A stretch of DNA of 64,000 nt, taken from assembly GCA_020466095.1 (NCBI GenBank), contig CM035808.1:29586959-29650958 (forward strand), in the 5' to 3' direction. Within the stretch, counting starts at the first letter, position 1. Each line of letters starts with the position of its first letter. This DNA comes from Chlorops oryzae (Eukaryota > Arthropoda > Insecta > Diptera > Chloropidae). Both the position numbers and the translations under genes were made by a program. A model generated the notes under the pieces. The model did not search any database. It worked only from the letters and a program-made list of their open reading frames with translations, and was not told the origin of the DNA. This document shows, piece by piece, positions 48,336-58,540 of this stretch.

Positions 48336-48683
48336 GAGCTGTTATACACGAGCGTGTTTTAACGCGCGTGTTATTGCGAATTTACTTTTGAAACTGCTAC
48401 GTAAATCATACTGCTTATACACGTTAATATTTTGCTAGACTTTCTGCTTGCGAGTTTGTGACGTTTGAGCGGCCCATTGCCTTCCTATGCTCCTTCGTAA
48501 CACAATTTTCCTTGCTAAAAATTCAATCATGCGAAAGCGAGCAAAGCAAATGTCAAAAACACGCATGAAATTTGCTGCTCTTGCATGTTTAACTACCCCG
48601 CTTACATCTCTATACCGCCGTCCATCAAATTCGACACGCGAGTGAAAAAACGCGCGTTAAAACACGCTCGTGTATAACAGCTC
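48336..48683. mobile_element. 348-bp MITE with ~34-bp inverted ends (GAGCTGTTATACACGAGCG)
   Basis: Left end GAGCTGTTATACACGAGCGT continues TTTAACGCGCGT; the right end is its perfect complement over about 34 bp. CTA on both sides (48333-48335 and 48684-48686) may be the target duplication. Interior non-coding. CpG-containing ends are unusual in this AT-rich window. Confidence 0.88.
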
Positions 48684-48817
48684 CTATTGTCAAGAATGTT
48701 GTTAAGAATGGCAGTATTGCCGCTAAACGACATCCAATAAATATTGACACATTTTTTTTCTAAGAGAAACTACCGATTATCAAAACTATCGATTGTCAAA
48801 ATTATCGATAATCGAAA

Positions 48818-49026
48818 CCATCGTTGATGATGGTGATGATGTTAAAGATGATGATGATGGTAATAATGATGGTGATGATGATGATGATTATGATGGTGAT
48901 GGTGATGATTATGATGGTGATGATGAAGTTGGTGATGATGGTGATGATGATGGTGATAATGATGGTGATGGTGATGATGATGATGATAGTGATGACGATG
49001 GTGATGCTGATGATGACAATGATGAT
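48818..49026. repeat. (GAT/GGT)n simple repeat tract
   Basis: Dense GATGATGGTGAT repeats that yield Asp/Gly, Met/Val or His-rich frames on the two strands. It abuts long repeat D copy 2 just as the 37.6-kb tract abuts copy 1. Confidence 0.95.
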
Positions 49027-50156
49027 GACGGTCATGGTGATGATGATTATGACTCACGCACGTACTTGCTTCATCACGTCTCGAAAAGTCTTCAGAAACT
49101 CTGCGAGTCTTAAGTGTCCCATTTTACAAACCAAATGAGAATTATAGGCGTCATGCTAACATTTTATTCTATATACTGATGCCAGAACGAGGGATTTTTT
49201 GCGTTTTGAGGGATTTATTCGATTTTACCTTCAACCAAAAATCACTTCAAATGTTTTCAAAGGATTTTTACTGATCACTTTCCTAAAGAAAACAGAAATG
49301 AAGGGATTTTTTTTCAATATCCAAGGGAAAAGAGTCACCAAAAAACTGCCTAGCATCAGTGCTGGTTACAAAGTATGGAGAATTGAGTAAGAAAGGTTTT
49401 AAAATTCGGCTTCTTGTATATTACCACGTGATATTTAATGTAATGAGGAGGGATACTTATGCACAGCATTTTATTAAATTATTATATTTATTTTTTAAAT
49501 TTAAAACTTTCAAATCATGGATAACAGCTCAAACATGCTTGATGGTCGTAACTATCGATATTTCTCCAGCTCTATTGAGTAGTGTTTTTCATTCTGATTG
49601 TTTTTCGGCAATCCCGCGCTTGTCTGTCGATTGCGTGACATGTGTGAATTTGTGTGTGCGCCCATAGCCATATGTAAATTTGTATTTGGACGTTGTGTAC
49701 CTTTTGCATATTTTCGCCTTGTCTGCTTGTGAAGAGACGATTGACACGATTTGCTTTCTCATGAGAGCGCACTCTCTGCTCTAAACCGGTTTGTGCTTTT
49801 GTGTAATTAAGTGGTTTGTGGGTGAGGGATGTTCGGGGATGTGGTATAGGACATTTTTTGAATCTTCCCCGTGCGTCCCTCTCCAACAAACCAACTTTGT
49901 TGTCGCGTAAAATGAACGATGAACATGTTGAACGCACATTGAATTCGCCGTCGGCAGATTCTCGCTATTTGAGTGTCCATCATCGATTTAATAGACGTTA
50001 TCATGTCAAAAAAAACATTCAATCGGATGGCGGAACAGTGTCACATTCAGAAAAATGCAAGTGCACATAGATGCTCTCAGTATTGATATTCTGCGGTAAA
50101 CGTGCGTATGTGGTGCAAAAGTTCGAAATATCATAGAAAAGGCAAAGGCAAAGGCA

Positions 50157-50219
50157 ATACGGCATGTAGGACGAGCGAGCGCATTAACGAATATGTAATT
50201 AATGTCCTACATGCCGTAT
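50157..50219. repeat. Perfect 16-bp inverted repeat (hairpin)
   Basis: ATACGGCATGTAGGAC at 50157-50172 and its exact complement at 50204-50219, with a 31-bp loop. It is preceded by GGCAAAGGCAAAGGCAA. Absent from repeat D copy 1. Confidence 0.9.
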
Positions 50220-50297
50220 GAGTGATTTTTATGCCACTCTGCGAAAAATAAATTTTTTCGCTTCCTCATGATGGCTCTAATGGGGTACTGTTTTCGC

Positions 50298-50506
50298 ATA
50301 TGGGCATTTCCAAACGGACGCGACACTTAAATGAACAATTTTAAGTCCCGAATTCAAGTATGCGGTAAATAGTACTTTTGCTTCTCAATACTTTCGTGCA
50401 TCTTATGCGGACTTTTATATTTTTCAAAGTTTCTATGCAGTCCCGAATGGCAATCAGCTATATACGGACGCGACAAAAAGTTTACTTCTTCTGGGAATGC
50501 CCATAT
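50298..50506 (+). mobile_element. MITE family B, intact copy (~209 bp)
   Basis: Ends ATATGGGCATTTCC and GGGAATGCCCATAT are inverted repeats. The interior has TATGCGGTAAATAGTACTTT and ACGGACGCGACAAAAAGTTT, shared with 26,450/27,646 and the reverse of 52,660-52,870. Repeat D copy 1 (about 38,970) is the empty site. Confidence 0.85.
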
Positions 50507-50550
50507 TTATGTGAAATTTTCGTCCCTCATAGTGCCGGTATGGTCATTTT

Positions 50551-52188
50551 CCCGGCTTTTCAACCCATAAATTGGAGCCTACATTTACGTTCTCACTCAT
50601 CTGAATTGGTTTGATATTTTCGGAATGTTTAAGCATGGCTCTCTTAGACTGTGTTCCGATTATACCATCTCAATAAACATTGACCGACTATTCATATACC
50701 AACAACCGTGGAAAAAAACTAACGGTATGACCATCCATTTAGCTGATATGCATACCTTTGTAAAAAAAAAGAACAAAAAATTCGAACAATTGTCCGCCAT
50801 TCAAATGAGCGGGAGTGTAAAGCGCTTTTAAATTGAATTTTCTGTAAATAATTCTCTCGTTAAAAAAAAAAAACTAAAATAATCTTATATCCATATGATT
50901 TTTCCCTCAATCCGATTTAATGATTCAAAATAATTTTGGAAGAAATTTACACTCTACGTGAGTGAATGCGAAAATAAACAATGCGATAAGAAAATTTTAC
51001 TAAATTAATTAAAATTTCAAAATGAGGTCAACAAACTACAAATAAGTCCATTCCAAGCTCTAATGCAGTTTTTGATTTTCTTTTGTTTTGTTTTGTTTCA
51101 TCTTGTTTTGTTGAAAGTAGGGACCTATGGCCATAAACACTGAGGTTGAATAAAATTCGAAATTGCGCAAACCAACGAAAGTGTGCATACAAGACGATCA
51201 ATGAAAGTGAGAAAAAATTAAGCAAAAGTAAAGAGACAAAAAAAAATACTTATGTGACCTCGTCTGAAAACAAAGACTTTGTCACTTGGCTTAAAGTGAC
51301 AGATCAACAAAAAAAAAAGGAAAACAATTTTGTTTCGCCTCAAGTGAAATGAGGTAGAAAAAAACCATACAACATGAAAGTAATGCCAATTCGAATACGA
51401 ATTTTGAGATGAAATTTTGGAAGAGGAAAAATTGGAGATCAGTCAAGGCGGACGATTGAGGGATTAGAGCATCAGGAGTGGGTAGTAGCAAAGAGAAGGT
51501 AAAAAAATTTTTGCTAATGCTCTCTTTTGCACTTAAAATTAGGATGAGACTGAGACTTGCTTAGGGAGACACGCACCCGGGGAAAGATAGTGGAACAATG
51601 GAGGAAATGCCACCAGCCCTGCCCCGCCCTAAATAAAGAGAACATTATAAAAATTAAAATATGATTTGGCGAGCGTTATTTATCTCTCGCCTCGGATCCC
51701 AGAAAGGTTGATACAAAGTGCAAGAATTAATAAGCAAATATCAATTAGTATAATTTTTATAGTCATAATTTAAATAAAGCAGAACAAATGGATATATTTT
51801 GTGTGTGTGTTTTTTTTTTTTGTATGAAGTGAAAGTGCAAATTCGTTTTGAAGCATAAATTTTTCACTCTTCGACACATTTGTCTTCGCATTGTTGTTTG
51901 AAATTCGTGAACAGCGTATTAAACAGTGCTCGTTGATTTGCTGTTCAAACTTTTTACTACAGTTTCTATTTATTTTTTTTTTAATTATTTTTTTTTTTTT
52001 TTGACAAATTGCCAATCGTTGAAATTAGCTCAAATAGTACTGCTGAAGCTTATCGAAACATACGCAAGGAGCATAATTATGAATTAATTACAAGGCGGAA
52101 GTCTCTAAAGAAATCGATTGATTGATTTTCTGAAAGTAATTCATTTTTTTTCAGTTACGGGTATATTGAAATGACTTGATTAAGCTTG
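50551..52188. other. Intergenic, no gene seen
   Basis: AT-rich with A and T runs. Open frames here have low complexity (Lys/Asn-rich) and no recognised motif. Confidence 0.35.
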
Positions 52189-52400
52189 CTGACGGCCTCT
52201 GTGCCGTAGTTGGCTGAGATGCCAATTTACGAAGTGACAGGCGCAGGGTTCGACTCCCAGCTTAGGTCGTGGATGTTGTTTAGTTTTCCTGTTTTTTCCT
52301 TCGGTTTACCATTTTTTGTGGTACCACAACACGGGCCCATGTGAGGCATAAGTGGGTCACCCTTAATGGTGACAGCCACATTAACCGAACCTAGCCTAAC
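52189..52400 (+). mobile_element. tRNA-derived SINE, copy 2
   Basis: A box TGCCGTAGTTGG (52202-52213) and B box GGTTCGACTCC (52247-52257) are near consensus. The body has GGTACCACAACACGGGCCCA and the 3' part GTGACAGCCACATTAACC. AAGCTTG directly precedes (52182-52188) and follows (52401-52407), as a target-site duplication should. Same family as 35,249-35,453. Confidence 0.85.
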
Positions 52401-52659
52401 AAGCTTGTTCTTTCTATTTGTAAATGGGAATAAAATATTGATAGTCATGTAATGAGTTTAACGAGGAATATTTTGTCAAAATCTGCTGAACCGATTACAA
52501 GAATTCTTTCACCATTTCGAATGACACAGTTTACATAGGCTATAGATATATGTACTTACATAGGCTATAGAACATTTTGAAAATTTTTAGGAATCCATAT
52601 GAAGTTTGATAATATAACTCAAGGTGTGAAAGAGCTACCAAAATTTTATATAAATATAT

Positions 52660-52870
52660 ATGGTCATTTCTTGAAAAAGGAACGTTTTTGTCGCGTCCCT
52701 ATATATCTGATTTTCTTTCGTATCTGCATTGAAATTATGATAAAAACCAAAGTCCGCATGAACTTCTGAAAAGTATTTAGAAAAAAGTGCTATTTACCGC
52801 ATTTATGAATTTAAAAAAACTTAAAATTACTCACGTCATCAATGTCGCGTTCGTAAGGAAAAATGATTTT
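52660..52870 (-). mobile_element. MITE family B, inverted and diverged copy
   Basis: Reverse strand shows TGCGGTAAATAGCACTTTTT, CATGCGGACTTTGG, and AGGGACGCGACAAAAACGTT then a TGACCATAT end, matching 50,340-50,506. The left-end equivalent is poorly kept. Confidence 0.65.
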
Positions 52871-52912
52871 TAAGAAATTAGAGTTACCAGGCGTGACTGT
52901 CCCATAAGATCA

Positions 52913-53030
52913 AGATGGAGAGAGGCAGATAGGGAGAGAGCGATGGTAGGAGGAGGAGAGAGGGAGAGAGTTCGTGAGATAGGGAGAGTGAGTGATTAAG
53001 AAGGAGGCAGAGAAGCAGAGGTACAAAAAA
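52913..53030. repeat. GA-rich degenerate simple repeat
   Basis: Interrupted GAGAGG/GGGAGAG tract of about 115 bp. Confidence 0.8.
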
Positions 53031-54548
53031 TATTGTGCATCAGAAAGCTTTAAATTTCTTGACTTGAATTTATGCCAATTTTTGTTTATTATTTTTTGAC
53101 CCATTAGTTCCTTCTGAGGGGGTACAAAGATCGCCGGGTCTGGTAGTTTTATAGGTATAAAATTTCTTATCTTACAAATCGTTTCTTCGCTTACAATAAC
53201 TATATGTTTAAATGTATTTGCCTTTGAAAGCTGCAGCCGAAGAATTCAATCGTTTTCACAATTTTATGCACGCTCAAATTTGTTTGAAAATCACTGAAGC
53301 CGACAAATATAATTAAAACATGTCAAAACATAAATGGCCGCATTCGTTTTCTTGGACTTGCCGACTTGAAAGCAACCGGATAATGAGTATCTCTGGCACC
53401 TTTTCTTCAATTGTGCACTCACGCATACCATTCTTAAATAATTCACGATCACGTACCTACATATGAAACTCTCTTGTCACGCATCTCCAGACGGAGATCA
53501 TATAAAGTAGGTATTATTAAAATATTTTTTCCATGAAGAAAAGTATTCAGTAGGTATGTACCTACCTACTATTACTTTGTCATCAATCACCAATATTGGG
53601 AGTTCATTTTCAATAAATGACCACAAAAGAATTTAAGCTCCATATAGATAACTGCAGAGCATTTTTAATCGAGTTTGTTCGAGTAATTATAAAATCCGTA
53701 TTGAAAATTTTCTCTCTCTCTCACACTCACTCCCCCTCGCGAGCCCTCTTTACATATCATTCAATAAACTGCTTTGGACCTTATCTTTTATTGAAACGAT
53801 TGTAAAGTGCAAATAACCGTACGAACGATAAGTTGTGCAAGCTCAGGCATAAACAAGTCAAATACCGCTTGATATGGCCGAAGCAACAGAAAACAAAATG
53901 ACTCAGGTCATGGTTAGACAAGCTTCAGTGCGAAATATTTGCCTGCAATTTGCTTTGACTTCAACTTAAAGCGTCAAGTTATTGCGCTGATGGATTTCAA
54001 TTTATGCATGCTGCATGGAGAAACCATGTTGGAGGTTAATTACGAAGTGCATACAATTTCTTTCCATTTTCCACACCACAGCCTTTTTCCCTTTGAAATA
54101 TTGCAAAGAAAAAAAAAGCTGCAGTAAAACTTTCACAGAAATATTCAAAGGCGCACTTGAGATTGGGTGAATTGATGAAAATAGTCAAGCTGCTATCAGT
54201 TTGGGGATAGCAGAGCATGAGCACACATTCTATACACACGGTGAGGATAATATAATGGGAATGAAAATTTCGATAATTTTTAAGCGTATATCATCCAATT
54301 CTCCCTTTTATTGACGCTTTGGTTAAAAATTTTGGTGAAAGCATAGCGTCATAAAGCAGAAGATTTCAATCTCCTCAACAGATTTTGTATGAAAGTGACG
54401 AAAGAACGCATGGCACAGCAGAAAGAGCTGCACTGCATTCGTTTTTCTTATGCCGTCTTATGCTATGCCTTGCCATGCTTTGCCATGACTGACTGCAGAA
54501 AATTTAATAGCCACAATATTTCAAGGAATTCTTAATCTTAAAAAGTGA
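53031..54548. other. Intergenic, no gene seen
   Basis: AT-rich, with a short (CT)n run at about 53,710-53,725 and a GCATGGC/TGCCATGC-rich patch around 54,405-54,485. No coding exon could be supported. Confidence 0.35.
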
Positions 54549-54718
54549 GTAAAAACCTCGAAAAAAAAACTGCGATACCTCTTAATGTTGCTTCGAATGT
54601 CGGTCAGCCAATGAAGCATTGATGCATTGACAACCACTTCAGTTAATCCATTGTGGTCAAACAACTGTAGTGACATTAACGACTTTGATTTCTTCGATTT
54701 ATCAACAGATGAACGCAT
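54549..54718 (-). CDS. Possible first coding exon, minus strand (uncertain)
   Basis: Minus strand: a good fly start context (TTTTCAAACG then ATG at 54718) opens MRSSVDKSKKSKSLMSLQLF..NGLTEVVVNASMLHWLTDIR. This has balanced composition unlike neighbouring random frames. It then runs into a T-rich region without an obvious donor (a weak GTATCG is near 54,576). Next exons would lie at lower coordinates, but I found none before the phospholipase gene. Family not recognised; could be chance. Confidence 0.22.
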
Positions 54719-54912
54719 CGTTTGAAAATGAATGAGAGAGAAAAAAAATCGTCCAACTCTGCGGTTTTCCCATGGCTGCTTTTATTTTCTCTCGATGCAA
54801 GAATTATTGATCTTGAAAATTGTGCGAAAATATGGTCCAGCGCAGGTGATTTGGGTCTTATTTAATTCGCAGATAGCTTGGGAAGGTTTTTATTTAAGTA
54901 TGTAATTATATA

Positions 54913-55345
54913 CAGCCCGATTCTAAATATTCCCGGGGAATTTTCCCCTACGGATTTGAAAAAAATTCTCCAATTTTAAACAAACTAGGAAGGTAATAGT
55001 GGTATTCAAGCAGCTGTGGAAATTAAAGTGTGCAAATTTTGTACTTTTGTATAAACGATCCTGCCAAGGACGAGTGCAAAACTTGTGCGACAGCATGGCG
55101 AAAATTTTGCCCATCAAAATCGATTTGCAATATTTGCCCGGCCGCGGAATTTTTTTTTTTTTCCATACAAACAAATTTGCACAAACGCAAAATTTGCGAG
55201 AGTGCAAAAATTGCACACCTGATTGAATCCCACTAATATGAAGGGAGCAAGAATTTTGAAGATTTTTAATGAAAACTCATCACGTTTTTCTGCCTTTTTC
55301 CGCGGAGAAAAAAATTTAGGGAAAAAATTCCATCAAAGGTTTTTG
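54913..55345. mobile_element. MITE family E copy, probably with an internal insertion
   Basis: Starts CAGCCCGATTCTAAATATTC then CCGGGGAATTTTCC. The right part has TTCCGCGGAGAAAA and AGGGAAAAAATTCC as at 41,395-41,430. The middle (about 55,010-55,235), bounded by TATTCAAGCAG and the reverse of a similar CTGATTGAAT block, is absent from other copies and may be another element. Confidence 0.6.
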
Positions 55346-55453
55346 GGCATCAGTCAAAGATTGGAAGAACATTTTTCAGATGCATTAGTTTGGACACATT
55401 AACGGCATTTTTTCATCAGTTTTAACTCTATTTTTGCTACTTTTAGTGCATTA

Positions 55454-55626
55454 CAGTCAAGCTTCCATAACTCGAACTTCTACAACTCGAATTTGTCTAT
55501 GACTCGATCTGAATCGAATGGCAATAGCGAATATTTTATAAACAATTTCGTTTCTCTAACTCGAAGTCTCTATAACTCGAACTTTTTCTTTGGATAATGT
55601 TGGTTCGAGCTATGGAAGTTTGACTG
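55454..55626. mobile_element. MITE with CAGTCAAGCTTCC ends, TA flanks (173 bp)
   Basis: Ends CAGTCAAGCTTCCATAACTC.. and, on the other strand, CAGTCAAACTTCCATAGCTC... TA at 55452-55453 and 55627-55628. Repeated AACTCGAA motifs lie inside. Pogo/Tigger-like termini; no coding capacity. Confidence 0.85.
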
Positions 55627-57776
55627 TATTTCAAGGACTTTTCATAATCATAAATACAAGAGCTTTTCTATAACAAAATTTTTTGTTTAACGTATTCTGT
55701 GACCTTTTTTTATCTCTTGAAGAATGATCTCGGCTTCTTTGCTTTTTTAAGAAGAGGAAATAAAATAAATTGATTTCAAACCTTCTGGTGGCCACAAATA
55801 ACTTAATTTCTTACTCCTAAATCCGTTCTTCAACAGACTTTATTGACTCTCACTTTCATTGGCACATAAATTATGCACATTCATTATTTAAGTTTTTTTT
55901 TATATTTTTTTTATATTTTTTTTTATATTTTTTAATTTTTTTTATTATTTATTCATATATATCTAGTATCTTAAATATTATGCAATATTTAATTTGGAGC
56001 TCTAGGCCTGCGCAATCGGCTTTATTTAAGTTTATATGTATATAATGTGTTACTGAAAAAACGATTACGATAAAGAGAATCTTGTAACTTCGGATAAGAC
56101 AAGCTTGAATGAAATAAACAATATATATATGCCATAAAAAATCGTTTTTTTTTTTCATTGTATTTCACTAAATTATTCATCGACTGTCAACATGGTAACG
56201 AATGAACAGTTTTCATTCATCCATTCATTCCTTATTTGTTTCTTTTTGAATTTCACTTTCAAACAAAGCTATTGCCCGCCAGTCACAATTCAATGGCTCG
56301 TCGAAAGAATATAATCAAACGTTTTTGAACGGTTTAACAACGATTGTCTTAATTTTAATTGTTTAACGCTTCATTATCAAAGCGTTTTCACCAAGTGCAT
56401 TTTATTTTATTTTTTTTTTATGTATTTCTATCGTTCTTCTATTGATCGTTTCTTTAATTTTTTTCTTTTATTTCCTAATAAATGAAACAAATTTCATAAA
56501 AGCTTATTTAAGATCCTGAATTAGTTATATTCTTTGAATGCACTGAACCTCATTTATATTTTGGACACTAAATTTAATTTCACTCCGAAGTTCGAACGTA
56601 CAAAATAAATAAGCGCGAATCATGCACTCAAACGAAGCTCAACGGAATTCGCCACGAACGAGCTCGTTTCGAAAAGTAACGCGTTTTTTCCAGCGCGATC
56701 ACCAAACGATAGCGTGCACCGCTTCCAACTGAATTCAGCTTTGCGAGCTTGGCGCAGCGACACTTGGCCAACAATAAGCCAACAATAATAAGCCGTGTGG
56801 CCGGCCCAGTAGCGAAAACTCGTGACACCTACTCTCACAATCGAATCGTTCCTCGAATTCAAGCTAAGAAATATCTCTCTCTCCCTCTCTCACCCTCTCT
56901 CTTCAATTGAGCTGCTTTTCCATGGAGGCTGGTATAATTCAGAAAAACAATACACCTTGACAGCCGCTATTTTCACGATGAAATCCGTGACACAAATAAG
57001 GGCAACACTTTCAAGATGATAACTCGTTTTGTTTTTCTTTTTTTTTTACCTTTCGTTTTATCTGCTCGATATTTAAATAATTTTCATGGGCATTTCATCA
57101 AATTTATTCGCTGATGCACGCAAAAACGAAAAGGAAAAGAAAAGGAAAGAAAAACGTCACGAAATTAAAGAAGATATTGAAAAGTCCATTTGAAATCGGG
57201 CCAATTAGCACCTGTCGCAATCGATTTGAGCTTAACAATATCATGCAAAAGTAAAATCCGATGAGAAATCCTGAAAATGGTTTAAACCAGTTCTGCGCAT
57301 GCGCAACATTATTATTGGCCAGTCTGCAGTGCTAAAATTGCAAAAGAACTGTCAAGTTTTTTCTCTTTTACATTTTACATGACTTCTGTCGTTAGTGAAA
57401 CGAAAAGTGATTTATTGTTCGATTATTGGGATGACAACTTAATATTGAGCCTCTAGTGAGAATGATCGGTCAACAAAATGCTTCTGGTGGACGAACTTCT
57501 GCCATTTTGAAGATTAGATCATTGTCTATATGAAAATTTACGATCCACAAACGTACAGAAATTAGTAGGAATAATTGTGAAGGCCAAAGAAAAAACCGCG
57601 AAATCCATCGATCGACGAGACGGCGGCCGAGAACTAAGTTTCAGAACAAATAATTTTTAGACCAAAGCTAATTTCAACATAAATAGAAGCAAGAATATTG
57701 CTCTAATGATACCTTCGAGCGGATAATTTACAATGAAAACATAATTTTTCAATCATTTGATCACTTCACAGTTACA
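55627..57776. other. Intergenic; includes a CpG-richer, promoter-like patch
   Basis: About 56,600-56,850 is distinctly less AT-rich, with repeated GAGCTCG, GCGCAGCG and GGCCGGCCCA sequences, then CT-rich DNA to 56,900. This resembles fly promoter or 5' UTR DNA. A perfect palindrome TGCGCATGCGCA (57294-57305), the NRF-1 type site, lies 450 bp on. No exon could be tied to it, though a gene leaving in either direction is possible. Confidence 0.35.
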
Positions 57777-57778
57777 TA

Positions 57779-58272
57779 CAGGGTGCTCCGTACTAAAATG
57801 CTTTTCTTTATAGGGTTGGTTTGGATGGAATCATTGTGAACAAAAACTCGTATGAAAGAGGGAGGGCGGAAGGGGCTTAAAATGTAACTCTAATGAATTA
57901 TAATAGGCAGGGCTCGGATTTTATTGTCTTTTATAAATTTGAAGCATACTTTATGGAGTAAAAATTTTGTTCAACTTACATAAAGTTCAGATTCAATTCG
58001 AATTTTAACTTCAATATGAATTTTTTCTAAGTTAGAAAAGCGGTTTGAAGTTCAACTTCGCTAAACTCATTCACAAAATGTTGGTAAGGAAAATTTTTGC
58101 CCCATAAAGTATGCTTTAAATTTATAAAAGTCCACAAAATCCGAGCCCTGGCTATAGGGGAAAGAAAGAAAATTACATAGTTTTAAAAACAGTTTTTTAA
58201 GCCTAATCGTTGCATTCCAGAAAAAAAATTTTTTATGCAGTTTGACAGCCAATTGTCAGGCCTAGCACCCTG
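57779..58272. mobile_element. Palindromic MITE, CAGGGTGCT ends, TA flanks (494 bp)
   Basis: Ends CAGGGTGCTCCGTACT and, on the other strand, CAGGGTGCTAGGCCTG; TA at 57777-57778 and 58273-58274. Inner arms pair (AAGCATACTTTATGG with CCATAAAGTATGCTT-type sequence; GGGCTCGGATTTT with AAAATCCGAGCCC). GCCAATTGT followed by CAGGC near the right end also occurs in the 26,528 element, so they are related. Confidence 0.85.
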
Positions 58273-58540
58273 TATAGTTTTCTGCTTTCGAGAAACAAGA
58301 TTAGTTTATGAAAAAAATCTCGTTTTGTGAAAGGAAAACTAAGTGCTCTACACAAAAATCGAATTCAATTGATCGACATTAACACTTCTAACCTACTTAA
58401 GACACGTTCCACTTGTTTTAGTCCCGATTAAAAGTGACAGTGGAACATTGTTGGCGTGGAACGAACTCCCCCTCAATAGAAACTTGAGAGTATGTCTCCG
58501 ATAAAAGAGGTTAATAAAAAAACCATTTTCCTTTTGAAGT

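Larger units (their letters stand above)
49027..50550 (+). repeat. Long dispersed repeat D, copy 2 (with insertions)
   Basis: Direct copy of 37,784-39,021. It is longer because it carries a hairpin-containing stretch at about 50,120-50,225 and a family-B MITE at 50,298-50,506 that are absent from copy 1. Confidence 0.85.

Noticed and set aside
48793..49138. Asp-rich, Met-rich and His-rich ORFs
   Set aside because: Pure products of (GAT/GGT)n; no unique protein sequence.
56620..56862. Overlapping minus-strand ORFs in the CpG-richer patch
   Set aside because: Fewer stops are expected at this base composition; two frames are open at once and neither has a family signature.
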